From positions 1 through 22,920 of the forward strand of contig CALGOI010000183.1 in NCBI GenBank assembly GCA_937959065.1: a stretch of DNA of 22,920 nucleotides, written 5' to 3'. The position numbers and the translations under genes are program-made. Each line of letters begins with the position of its first letter. Position 1 is the first letter of the stretch. Source of the stretch: an uncultured Ignavibacteriota bacterium (GTDB lineage Bacteria > Bacteroidota > Ignavibacteria > Tepidaquicellales > Tepidaquicellaceae). Shown one piece after another: positions 7,603 to 14,905 of this stretch. Below the pieces are notes generated by a model. It did not search any database. It was not told the origin of the DNA and saw only the letters and a list, made by a program, of their open reading frames with translations.

Positions 7603-7983
7603 TTAATAAACATCTTCATATCTCTCAATCATAAGTATCGAATGCTGGGAGACAATAAAATATTTTTCATCCTGGTACAATACTTCTATCGCTCCCTTTT
7701 GAAGATATATCGCTAGGTCGCCTTCTTTTGCCTGAAGTGGAATATACTTCACCGAATCCTCCACACCTTTCCAATCATCATCTATACCCTCGGAGGGGAG
7801 TGGTATAGGATAACCCGGTCCTACCTTCATTACATAACCGCTCCTCACTTCTTCCTTCTCCTGCACATTCAATGGAAGATACAGACCCGTCTTGGTCTTT
7901 TCATCTGCTGTCTTCGGCTTTATCAGCACCCTGTCACCAACTATTACTAAATTCTTTAACTTTTCCGCTTCGCTTTGCATCAT
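7603..7983 (-). CDS. GroES-like co-chaperonin paralogue
   Basis: A 126-residue Cpn10-fold protein. 'LVIVGDRVLIKPK' matches the first strands of GroES. 'TKTGLYLPLNVQEKEEVRSGYVMKVGPG' region contains the mobile loop, with Leu-Tyr-Leu where GroES has the Ile-Val-Leu GroEL contact. 'KEGDLAIYLQKGAIEVLYQDEKYFIV' corresponds to the end of the barrel. It is longer than canonical GroES (about 95 residues) because of an acidic insert around 'PSEGIDDDWKGVEDSVKY' after 'VGPGYPIPLP'. No groEL is adjacent, so it is probably a second, specialised co-chaperonin rather than the housekeeping groES. The ATG at 7983 follows the metallopeptidase-like gene by 23 bases. Substrate and partner chaperonin are unknown. 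Confidence 0.87.
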   Translation of the reverse strand: MMQSEAEKLKNLVIVGDRVLIKPKTADEKTKTGLYLPLNVQEKEEVRSGYVMKVGPGYPIPLPSEGIDDDWKGVEDSVKYIPLQAKEGDLAIYLQKGAIEVLYQDEKYFIVSQHSILMIERYEDVY

Positions 7984-8006
7984 CCCCTTTCTATCAAAAT
8001 ATAACT

Positions 8007-8978
8007 TTAATAGTAATTCTCAATATAAAATTTTTCCGTAAAGTATTTTTTCTTCCAGTCAGGGTTTACCTTGTCGAGCAATAGTCCCTCTCCTGCCCCT
8101 ATGGAATAAAACAACACCCTGCGGTAGTCCTTTAGCTCAGCTTTCTTTAATGTATGCTGTAACTCCTTGAAAGCATATATAATTGCCTGGTCAATCGGCT
8201 GGTAATCAGACAGTTCCCGAAATTCTTCCGACGGAGTGAAACCTTCATTTAAATACTCCATTATCTTCATCTCCGTGTAACGCGCAAGCCCCTCCTGCCA
8301 TAACTGGAATGACATATACCTGTAATCCTTTTCCGTCAGCATTTCCTTCAATTTTATTCTCTCTGATAAATAATCATTAAACTTAGCCTCGTTATATCCT
8401 GAGATGAGTTCACTTAATAATACATTCATCTTTTTTATTTGCTCACCGGTTTCCACATCATCGTATGGGAATTTGTAATTCAACATCCACATGCCCGTTT
8501 GGTCATCACCGGCTAGTTCGAGTTCATTCACCGATGAAAAATAATCCGTCTTGCCCATCTGCAGCTGATGAAAATGCTCGTGCAATAGCGTTACTGTCCA
8601 TCCGACTGAATTCAATCCCGTGTTTTCAGGCAGACCTATCACTACCGTCGGTACTCCGGATATCGCCGGAAATGTCGCAAGCAATCCCTTATCGAATGAC
8701 CTGTTCCTGTAATAAACTTCACTCTGCAATACAGAATCATAACCAAGCGGGACAAAATCGTCCGTCAATGGAACAAGTCCTATTAAATATTCATATTCAT
8801 CTGCTACAAGCATAATTGCAAATGGAGCATCGGACCAGCCGTCCCAGATACTTTCACCATATATTTCTGATATTCTGTATGCCTCAGCGATCCTGATTTT
8901 GTCATCTGTCCGAATGGATTGAGTAAAACCTGGGATAACTGTAAATACCATTATTAGACCGGTTACTATATTTTTCAT
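8007..8978 (-). CDS. Secreted HExxH protein, putative zinc peptidase
   Basis: A 323-residue protein with a signal peptide (1-20, ending 'PGFTQS'). The zinc-binding motif H133-E-H-F-H137 sits in 'VTLLHEHFHQLQMG'. About 92 residues later comes 'LWQEGLARYTE', whose Glu229 (or Glu236) could be the third ligand of a gluzincin. The spacing is long but occurs in uncharacterised gluzincin-like families. It should act in the periplasm or outside the cell. I do not recognise a named family, and peptidase activity is inferred from motifs only. It is first in the minus-strand run down to 3244, with a good promoter match at 9012-9041. Confidence 0.72.
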   Translation of the reverse strand: MKNIVTGLIMVFTVIPGFTQSIRTDDKIRIAEAYRISEIYGESIWDGWSDAPFAIMLVADEYEYLIGLVPLTDDFVPLGYDSVLQSEVYYRNRSFDKGLLATFPAISGVPTVVIGLPENTGLNSVGWTVTLLHEHFHQLQMGKTDYFSSVNELELAGDDQTGMWMLNYKFPYDDVETGEQIKKMNVLLSELISGYNEAKFNDYLSERIKLKEMLTEKDYRYMSFQLWQEGLARYTEMKIMEYLNEGFTPSEEFRELSDYQPIDQAIIYAFKELQHTLKKAELKDYRRVLFYSIGAGEGLLLDKVNPDWKKKYFTEKFYIENYY

Positions 8979-9011
8979 ATTGAATTTATCTATATATAGA
9001 CAAGATTAACG

Positions 9012-9041
9012 CAATATTATCGCTGAAAGTTGCAAAATCAA
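9012..9041 (-). promoter_or_regulatory. Promoter for the 8978-3244 gene run
   Basis: On the minus strand, TTG (9041-9039), 19 bases, then TAATATTG (9019-9012) matches TAnnTTTG at seven of eight positions. The expected start is about 9005, leaving a leader of roughly 28 bases before the ATG at 8978. Confidence 0.6.
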
Positions 9042-9071
9042 GCTTATATTGAGGGATTTTCCTAAAATGTA

Positions 9072-9102
9072 TTGTTTTTCTTCAATATTAATAATAATTT
9101 AG
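9072..9102 (+). promoter_or_regulatory. Promoter for the lysine-rich exported protein
   Basis: TTG (9072-9074), 20 bases, then TAATTTAG (9095-9102) matches TAnnTTTG at seven of eight positions. It is divergent from the promoter at 9012-9041, with 30 bp between the two outer elements, so the regions are close enough to influence each other. Confidence 0.5.
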
Positions 9103-9162
9103 CGGAGTTTGCATTGTGTTTACAAATTTAAAGTAACCATTAATTAATCAAGGAGGGGCTAC

Positions 9163-9858
9163 GTGATATTACGAGCACTTATCGTTGGACTTTGTTTTTC
9201 ACTTTTTGGAGGTATGGTCTATGATTTCAACACCGTAAATGCTTCAGAAAACGGTATTGAAAAGGTAGAGCAAAACAGGAAGAAGAAAAAAAAGACAACT
9301 AAGAAGAAGACTGTTAAGAAAAAGACAAACAGTAACCTTTCTAGTTTCGGTCAGGCTTATCGTGAAGCAAGGAAAAAAGGTCTTAAAACATTTAAATATA
9401 ATGGGAAGACCTATACTACTGAAAAAGATACCGAAAAGAAAAATATAACCGGCAACAAAAACAATAAACAACGTGAAAGCGCCAGTTATAAAAATGTTAG
9501 CTTCGGGTCTGCTTATAAAGACGCAAAGAGAAAAGGTTTGTCAACTTTTACATGGAACGGCAAGAAATATACTACCGAATCAAAAAGTAAAACAAACAAA
9601 AAGACCTACAAAAAGCAGTCAAGCAACAAAAAAAATTACACTAAAAAAAAGAAAACTTCCAGGAAAAAATATTCTACAAAAAAGAATACACGGAAGAAAA
9701 CTACTTACAAGAGAAAATCCAGCAATAATACATACAAAACAGGTACATATACCCCGCCAAATACGAACTATGATAATAATAACTCCGGCAGGGAATACAA
9801 AAGGGAAAGCTCTAATAACAACACACCCGTTAAAAAAGAACCCAAAAAAGATGATTGA
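9163..9858 (+). CDS. Lysine-rich exported protein with two short SFGxAY/NGKxYTTE motifs
   Basis: A 231-residue protein starting at a GTG, preceded by a strong Shine-Dalgarno stretch (AAGGAGGGG, 9150-9158). A hydrophobic N-terminus (about 5-19) suggests a signal peptide or anchor, possibly cleaved near 'NASENG'. Two copies of one motif, residues 61-87 and 113-139, share S-F-G-x-A-Y-x-x-A-x-x-K-G-L-x-T-F-x-x-N-G-K-x-Y-T-T-E. They are joined by lysine-rich linkers, and the remaining tail is mostly Lys, Thr, Ser and Asn. The net charge is very high, so binding to nucleic acid or another anionic polymer such as cell-surface polysaccharide is possible. I recall similar short motifs in uncharacterised bacterial and phage proteins, but know no function. 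A terminator follows directly, so it is monocistronic. Confidence 0.75.
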   Translation: MILRALIVGLCFSLFGGMVYDFNTVNASENGIEKVEQNRKKKKKTTKKKTVKKKTNSNLSSFGQAYREARKKGLKTFKYNGKTYTTEKDTEKKNITGNKNNKQRESASYKNVSFGSAYKDAKRKGLSTFTWNGKKYTTESKSKTNKKTYKKQSSNKKNYTKKKKTSRKKYSTKKNTRKKTTYKRKSSNNTYKTGTYTPPNTNYDNNNSGREYKRESSNNNTPVKKEPKKDD

Positions 9859-9888
9859 TAATCCTGAAAAAGAATATCAATAAAGTTT

Positions 9889-9916
9889 AAAAACCCGGTT
9901 AAAACCGGGTTTTTTT
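9889..9916 (+). terminator. Strong intrinsic terminator
   Basis: AAACCCGGTT (9891-9900) pairs perfectly with AACCGGGTTT (9903-9912), extended by two A-T pairs outwards, and the T-run continues to 9916. It ends the lysine-rich protein transcript 30 bases after its stop codon. Confidence 0.9.
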
Positions 9917-9925
9917 ATTTCTGCG

Positions 9926-9956
9926 TTGACCAATTTACCGATACTCCGTAATTTCA
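9926..9956 (+). promoter_or_regulatory. Possible promoter of the DoxX-like gene
   Basis: TTG (9926-9928), 20 bases, then TAATTTCA (9949-9956) gives six of eight matches to TAnnTTTG. It lies directly after the terminator and just ahead of the ATG at 9970, which is where a promoter is needed. The predicted leader is very short. Confidence 0.35.
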
Positions 9957-9969
9957 TAAAAAAATTAAC

Positions 9970-10422
9970 ATGGCGTTTTTCTTCGGCCTCGTGATTATTT
10001 ACTCCCTCCTCACCATTGCAGGCAAAGTCATAGCGAAAGGTAAACTCAATGAGAAAAGGCTTAAAGGACGTATTGCTGCTTCCATTTTGTTTTTCATCAC
10101 CGGTATCACACACTTTACAAATACACAGGCTTTCCTCGAAATTACACCGGATTTTATTCCCGCTGCAAAAGAAATGATCTACCTCAGCGGTATATTTGAA
10201 ATGCTGGGGGCTGTTGGCTTACTCATCCCGCGATTCCAAAAATTCGCTGCCTGGGGATTGATACTACTCCTGGTTGCAGTTTTTCCCGCGAATATCAATG
10301 CCGCAGTGAACGACATTCGTACTGAAGTCGCTTTCGGCATCGGCAGCTGGTATCTTTGGGTTAGATTATTATTCCAGCCGGTTTTCATCTGGTGGGTATG
10401 GTGGTCTGCTTTGAAAAAATAA
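9970..10422 (+). CDS. DoxX-like small integral membrane protein
   Basis: A 150-residue protein with four predicted membrane helices (about 2-18, 35-52, 66-86 and 90-108, with another hydrophobic stretch near 125-146). 'ILFFITGITHFTNTQAFLEITPDFIP' and 'IYLSGIFEMLGAVGLLIPRFQKFAAWGLILLL' are typical of the DoxX/DoxD-like group. Some members partner redox enzymes or reductases, but many are uncharacterised, so no specific reaction can be given. It is followed by the cyclase gene after 42 bases, with no terminator seen between them. Confidence 0.85.
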   Translation: MAFFFGLVIIYSLLTIAGKVIAKGKLNEKRLKGRIAASILFFITGITHFTNTQAFLEITPDFIPAAKEMIYLSGIFEMLGAVGLLIPRFQKFAAWGLILLLVAVFPANINAAVNDIRTEVAFGIGSWYLWVRLLFQPVFIWWVWWSALKK

Positions 10423-10464
10423 TTTTTAATTTTAGTATTTTCATTTACAACAAACTTATCCTAA

Positions 10465-11571
10465 ATGACCCTTTCTTCTAAATTTAAAATTAAATTCAAG
10501 CAGGTGCTCTTTCTTAGTACATTTTGGGCTATTTGTGGTGTATTTAATACACTTTATGTCTCTTCTATATTTATTGATGAAAGAATTATTTTCAATGATT
10601 CAAATTACAGCTTTCCTCTAAATCTTTTGATAAATACTGTTGTGCCCTTTGCAACAGGACTTACAGCTGGTTCTTTTGTTATCTTCTTTTTAAAGGATAA
10701 ATTTAGAGATAAACCTGCTTTAGTTAATATTTTTTTAAATAGCATTTTCTATATGTTCTTCATTCTGGTTGCAACTACTTTTGGTGCGTATTTTTATAAT
10801 TCAATGTTCTATGGTGAATATTTCTTTGATCCGGTTGTAATTGAAAAGACTATTCTTTTCTTTGCAACCCTTGCATTTGCCAGAGCAATGGCGTACTGGT
10901 TCATTGTTGTGTCTTTCTCGGCAGCTTTCCTTCAAATCATTGATAAATACGGACAAAACGTGTTCTGGGATTTCATACGTGGTAAATATCATAAACCTCG
11001 TGAAGAGAAAAGAATATTTATGTTCATGGATATCAAGTCATCTACTACTATCGCTGAAAAACTCGGCCACATCAAATTCTTTGACTTCATTAACGAATTC
11101 TATAAGGATATCACTGACCCAATTATATATAACGATGGTGAGATATATCAGTATGTCGGAGATGAAGTTGTGATATACTGGTCCATGAAAAACGGTCTCC
11201 GGGATTCTAAATGCATCAAATGCTTCTTTGATTGTAAAGAAACAATTTCAGATCTTTCAGAAAAATATCTTAATAAATTCGGTTTTGTACCGGATTTCAA
11301 AGCCGGGATAAATTATGGACACGTAACTACAGGTGAAATTGGCATAATCAAAAAAGATATTGTCTTCTCCGGTGACGTTCTAAATACAGCCTCGCGAATT
11401 CAAAAAGAATGCAATAGATATGAAACTGATTTTCTTGCCTCCGGTAATCTTATCGAATTGTTAAATCTTAACGGAAAGTATTCTGCCGTCCAAAAAGGTG
11501 AAATCATTCTCAGAGGTAAATCAGCCAAAACTATTCTGTTTTCTTTATCCAGAAACTATAACCCCGCCTAA
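10465..11571 (+). CDS. Membrane-anchored class III adenylate/guanylate cyclase
   Basis: A 368-residue protein with four N-terminal membrane helices (about 12-35, 52-77, 89-111 and 128-157) and a cytosolic class III cyclase domain (about 180-365). Both metal-binding aspartates are present: Asp189 in 'FMFMDIKSST' and Asp233 in 'YQYVGDEVVIYW'. The transition-state Asn307 and Arg311 are in 'GDVLNTASRIQ', and a Lys (279) lies before 'AGINYGHV'. The domain therefore looks catalytically competent, producing a cyclic nucleotide from ATP or GTP. The purine-determining position before 'SGDVLN' is not diagnostic. It is preceded by the DoxX-like gene. No cyclic-nucleotide-binding effector is in the window. 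The four-helix anchor may sense a membrane signal, which is inference. Confidence 0.9.
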   Translation: MTLSSKFKIKFKQVLFLSTFWAICGVFNTLYVSSIFIDERIIFNDSNYSFPLNLLINTVVPFATGLTAGSFVIFFLKDKFRDKPALVNIFLNSIFYMFFILVATTFGAYFYNSMFYGEYFFDPVVIEKTILFFATLAFARAMAYWFIVVSFSAAFLQIIDKYGQNVFWDFIRGKYHKPREEKRIFMFMDIKSSTTIAEKLGHIKFFDFINEFYKDITDPIIYNDGEIYQYVGDEVVIYWSMKNGLRDSKCIKCFFDCKETISDLSEKYLNKFGFVPDFKAGINYGHVTTGEIGIIKKDIVFSGDVLNTASRIQKECNRYETDFLASGNLIELLNLNGKYSAVQKGEIILRGKSAKTILFSLSRNYNPA

Positions 11572-11694
11572 TTCCATGTTCTCGCCTTTGCGGATTTCTA
11601 TGATTTGATTCACTATTTTTATGATTTTCCTTCTAAATATTTTAAATTACTTGTAAGATTCTTAAGTAACGTATTAATTATTACAATACTTAGT

Positions 11695-12180
11695 ATGAGG
11701 GTATCTATTAAACAGGTAAATAAGGTTAATTGGGAAGAACTCATTAAACTTAATGTTCTCCCCGAACAGCAGCACTATGTTCTGCCTGTCTCTATTTCCC
11801 TCTCTAAAGCTTATCTCAAAACCGACGATCTGAGCGCTTATCCGTATGCAATTCTAAAAGAAGATAAAATCGTCGGATTCTTCCAGATTAAATGCGACCC
11901 ATACAGCAGCCAGAATTACTGGTTCGAAGGATTTATGGTAGACAAGGATTACCAGGATAAAGGTATCGGTACGAAAGCGGTTAAGGAGGCTTTGAATGTC
12001 GTTGGGAATAAATTCAAAAACTGTAAAGCTATCAAAGTTAAGATCGAACCCGGTAACAAACCTGCTATCCGGGTTGTCGAAAAATGCGGTATGAAAAAAA
12101 CCGGAGTTTACTCTATGGGGGAAGAAGTCTATATCGCTAATATCTCACGTAAAACCGAAAAAAGAAAAGTACCGGCTTAG
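11695..12180 (+). CDS. GNAT-family N-acetyltransferase
   Basis: A 161-residue GNAT protein. The acetyl-CoA pyrophosphate-binding motif is 'DKDYQDKGIGTKAV' (Q/RxxGxG/A type), preceded by the beta-4 strand 'NYWFEGFMV'. The C-terminal part 'IEPGNKPAIRVVEKCGMKKTG' is characteristic of diamine/amino-acid N-acetyltransferases, so a small amine or amino acid substrate is likely but not identified. I place the start at the ATG at 11695. The open frame extends upstream to a TTG at 11605, but that stretch looks like non-conserved leader and the GNAT fold begins with 'VSIKQVNKVNWEEL'. The stop codon ends at 12180, with the convergent gene beginning at 12181. Confidence 0.88.
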   Translation: MRVSIKQVNKVNWEELIKLNVLPEQQHYVLPVSISLSKAYLKTDDLSAYPYAILKEDKIVGFFQIKCDPYSSQNYWFEGFMVDKDYQDKGIGTKAVKEALNVVGNKFKNCKAIKVKIEPGNKPAIRVVEKCGMKKTGVYSMGEEVYIANISRKTEKRKVPA

Positions 12181-13500
12181 TTACTTCACCAATACCATCC
12201 TTCGCGTCTCCGAAAATTCTCCGCTTTGTAATTTGTAAAAATACACCCCGCTGCCAAGTCCCGCTCCATCATACTCATACTCATAAACCCCCGGCTGTAA
12301 TTCACCATTCACCAGCTCCGAAATCTCCCTTCCTGCAATATCATACACAGAAAGTCTCACCTCTGACCTTTCACCGCTCACCCCTGATGGGATCTCGAAT
12401 CGTATCCGCGTAACAGGATTAAATGGATTCGGATAATTCTGGTGGAGTAAATAACTCTTCAATATCTCCGATGATATATTTAATATCCCCGTCACACCTC
12501 CGGTTGTGGTTTTGAGCAATACATTATTATTTGCCATTGCCCACCCGGTTAGACCATTTATAAAATATATTCCCCCGAGTACATTACCCTGGCCGGTATT
12601 TTGAACTATCCAGTTAAGACCGCCATTATTTGTCCTGAAGATCTTTCCGGTTGGTCCTGTCGTCGCCCACCCCGTATCTCTGTTAAGAAAAAAGAAATTC
12701 CGAATCCAGTTTCCTGAAAATGTATTAGTATCGAGAGGAATCCACACAGATCCTCCGTTTGTTGATTTACACAACATTGTGCCCGTGAACGATGTTTTTA
12801 GCAAATACCCGGCGTCCGTACCAAAGAACTGCAGCCCGCCATGCGGACTGAATGAACCATTTGCCGAGTCGATTAATACTTCTGACCAGTTATCTCCGCC
12901 GTCCGTTGTATGTAGTATCTTGTGAACAAATGTGCCTACATCATCTGAATAATAACAATATACCCATCCAGTTGAAGTATTTATAAAGCTTAAATCTTTA
13001 TAAAAATTATCATCAGAGATTAAAGTATTCCAGCTGACTCCTCCGTTTGTCGACTTATAGAGATAGCCGGCTGAGCCAAGGAAAGGAAAATCACCGGATG
13101 CAATGTATCCTGTTGAGGAATTTACAAATTGTATATCATTCACAGGATAAACTGATACCATATTTCCCCATGTTAACCCGCCATCTGTAGTTTTATAGAT
13201 AAACCCTCCGGGAACGGGAGTTGCTGTATAAGCTCCAATTATCCACCCTGTATTTGAATTGTAAAAATATGCATTTGAAAAAAGTGTATTACTGCTAGTA
13301 TCAGGAACTGGAAATGTAGACCAGTTTAAACCGCCATTTGTTGTGCGGTGATACTGTGTTGCGGAACCTACAAGTATTCCCGTATTTACATCTCCAAAAT
13401 GAAATCCACTCCCTCCCGGAATGGACAAACTTTGCCACCCGTTTTGTGAATATGCAGTAGATACTGTTAATAATATACCAACAAGTAATATCTTCCTCAT
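12181..13500 (-). CDS. Secreted Ycf48/BNR-like propeller with T9SS sorting domain (copy B)
   Basis: A 439-residue protein: signal peptide (1-18, 'STAYSQ'), then a beta-propeller with six recognisable 'TTNGGxxW'-type repeats (variants TTDGG, STNGG, TNNGG). A T9SS type A C-terminal domain follows, from 'LLHQNYPNPFNPVTRIRF' through 'YDIAGREISELVNGEL' to the end 'SETRRMVLVK'. Such cargo is translocated by type IX secretion and attached to or released from the cell surface. The propeller resembles the Ycf48/BNR family but has no enzymatic signature. Its ATG overlaps the stop of its paralogue by 4 bases (ATGA), so the pair is co-transcribed. The sorting domain carries a heptanucleotide tandem repeat (12355-12382). 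Confidence 0.9.
   Translation of the reverse strand: MRKILLVGILLTVSTAYSQNGWQSLSIPGGSGFHFGDVNTGILVGSATQYHRTTNGGLNWSTFPVPDTSSNTLFSNAYFYNSNTGWIIGAYTATPVPGGFIYKTTDGGLTWGNMVSVYPVNDIQFVNSSTGYIASGDFPFLGSAGYLYKSTNGGVSWNTLISDDNFYKDLSFINTSTGWVYCYYSDDVGTFVHKILHTTDGGDNWSEVLIDSANGSFSPHGGLQFFGTDAGYLLKTSFTGTMLCKSTNGGSVWIPLDTNTFSGNWIRNFFFLNRDTGWATTGPTGKIFRTNNGGLNWIVQNTGQGNVLGGIYFINGLTGWAMANNNVLLKTTTGGVTGILNISSEILKSYLLHQNYPNPFNPVTRIRFEIPSGVSGERSEVRLSVYDIAGREISELVNGELQPGVYEYEYDGAGLGSGVYFYKLQSGEFSETRRMVLVK
12355..12382 (-). repeat. Heptanucleotide tandem repeat in the T9SS domain, copy B
   Basis: On the plus strand four 7-base units follow each other: TCTCACC, TCTGACC, TTTCACC and GCTCACC. They encode the segment around 'SGERSEVRL' between the two conserved halves of the sorting domain. 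The same array is found at the equivalent position in the neighbouring paralogue. Confidence 0.85.
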
Positions 13501-14828
13501 TTTACCATCACCATCCTTCGCGTCTCTGAAAATTCTCCGCTCTGTAATTTGTAAAGATACACCCCGCTGCCAAGTCCCGTTCCGTCGAACTCATACTCAT
13601 AAACCCCGGGTTGCAATTCACCGTTCACCAGCTCCGCCACCTCTTTTCCTGCAATATCATAAACCACAAGTCTCACCTCTGACCTTTCACCTCTCACCCC
13701 TGATGGGATCTCAAATCGTATCCTCGTAACCGGGTTAAATGGATTGGGGTAATTCTGGTGAAGTGAATACCTCTCAGGTATCCCCGATGACATATTCAGT
13801 ATACCTGTCACACCCCCTGTTCCGGTTTTCAATAATGTTGTATTGTTAGCCATAGCCCACCCGGTTAATCCATCCAGAAACTGAATTTCTCCAAACACAC
13901 TTGCTGTTGGTATATTCTGAGAAACAAAACTGGCTCCGCCATCGTTCGTCCGGTAAATTTTCCCTCCGAATGAACCGCCGATCCAGCCCGTGTCCTTGTT
14001 TACAAAAAAGAAACTTCTGACATTATTCCCTAAAACATTCGTATCAAGTAAAAACCAGCTGTTGCCGCCGTTGGTTGACTTATATAGTTTATCTCTTAAC
14101 AAATATCCTGTATTTGCATCTGTAAAATCCACCTTTTTTAAAGGATTAAGATTTCCAAAAGCTGATGTGTCTTGTATTAGTGTTGTCCAGTTGTTTCCAC
14201 CATTTGTTGTTCTGATCATTATGTTTATCTGTGGACTTACATCGTCCCCGCTGAAGCCAATCGCCCATCCCGTATTTACATTTATAAAACTTACATCGAC
14301 AGTGTAACCAGCTCCCCCTACAAACTCCCAGTTTGATCCTCCATTCGTGGTTTTATATACAGCACCTTCCGTGTGAAACATAGGTACACTTCCGGTTGCC
14401 GCATAGCCGGTATTATCGTTTATGAACTGAATTGCTCTTACACCGGAGAATGTCCATACTGCGGGCAGCCAATTACCACCGCCGTTAGTCGTTTTGTAAA
14501 TTGCTCCTCCAGCCAATGTGGATGCTTGATATGACATTCCTATCCATCCTGTATTGGGATTAATGAAAAATGCAGCATTATAATCATTAAAATTATGTGG
14601 ATAAGGAACGCTGTCTGTAGACCAGCTGGATCCACCGTTGGTTGTACGGTAATAAACAAACTTACCAACTATTATTCCTGTGTTGGAATTAACAAAATGA
14701 ATTGCTGAACCGCCCGGCGATGGCACGCCAAACGATACCCACCCATTCTGGGCGTCTGATTTCAAGGGGAATAAAAATAATACAACTAAACTTAACGGGA
14801 GCCATAAGCTTTGTAATGGTTTTCTCAT
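13497..14828 (-). CDS. Secreted Ycf48/BNR-like propeller with T9SS sorting domain (copy A)
   Basis: A 443-residue paralogue of the downstream gene. The signal peptide spans about 1-26 (ending 'KSDAQ'). Six propeller repeats follow, marked by 'TTNGGSSW', 'TTNGGGNW', 'TTNGGSNW', 'TTNGGNNW', 'STNGGNSW' and 'TNDGGASF', each next to a 'NxNTGW/Y' turn. It ends with the T9SS type A domain 'LHQNYPNPFNPVTRIRFEIP' to 'SETRRMVMVK'. The sorting domains of the two genes are nearly identical at DNA level while the propellers are clearly more diverged. It is the first gene of the pair. No good Bacteroidota promoter was found in the 77-base gap upstream of its ATG at 14828. Confidence 0.9.
   Translation of the reverse strand: MRKPLQSLWLPLSLVVLFLFPLKSDAQNGWVSFGVPSPGGSAIHFVNSNTGIIVGKFVYYRTTNGGSSWSTDSVPYPHNFNDYNAAFFINPNTGWIGMSYQASTLAGGAIYKTTNGGGNWLPAVWTFSGVRAIQFINDNTGYAATGSVPMFHTEGAVYKTTNGGSNWEFVGGAGYTVDVSFINVNTGWAIGFSGDDVSPQINIMIRTTNGGNNWTTLIQDTSAFGNLNPLKKVDFTDANTGYLLRDKLYKSTNGGNSWFLLDTNVLGNNVRSFFFVNKDTGWIGGSFGGKIYRTNDGGASFVSQNIPTASVFGEIQFLDGLTGWAMANNTTLLKTGTGGVTGILNMSSGIPERYSLHQNYPNPFNPVTRIRFEIPSGVRGERSEVRLVVYDIAGKEVAELVNGELQPGVYEYEFDGTGLGSGVYLYKLQSGEFSETRRMVMVK
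13671..13698 (-). repeat. Heptanucleotide tandem repeat in the T9SS domain, copy A
   Basis: On the plus strand four 7-base units occur in a row: TCTCACC, TCTGACC, TTTCACC and TCTCACC. They differ from the array in the paralogue only at one base of the last unit. Confidence 0.85.
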
Positions 14829-14905
14829 GGCATTTTTTTAAAGTTTATGGCAGTTAATTTTCTCTAATTTCCATAAAAAAAAATTCAAAATCAATAGGGA
14901 GAATT

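Noticed and set aside
9473..9883. 136-codon plus-strand frame overlapping the lysine-rich protein
   Set aside because: A shifted-frame reading of Lys/Thr-rich codons; it has no signal, no ribosome-binding site and loses the repeated motif.
11605..11694. N-terminal extension of the GNAT protein from a TTG codon
   Set aside because: The hydrophobic, AT-driven 30 residues precede the natural fold start and an ATG is available at 11695.
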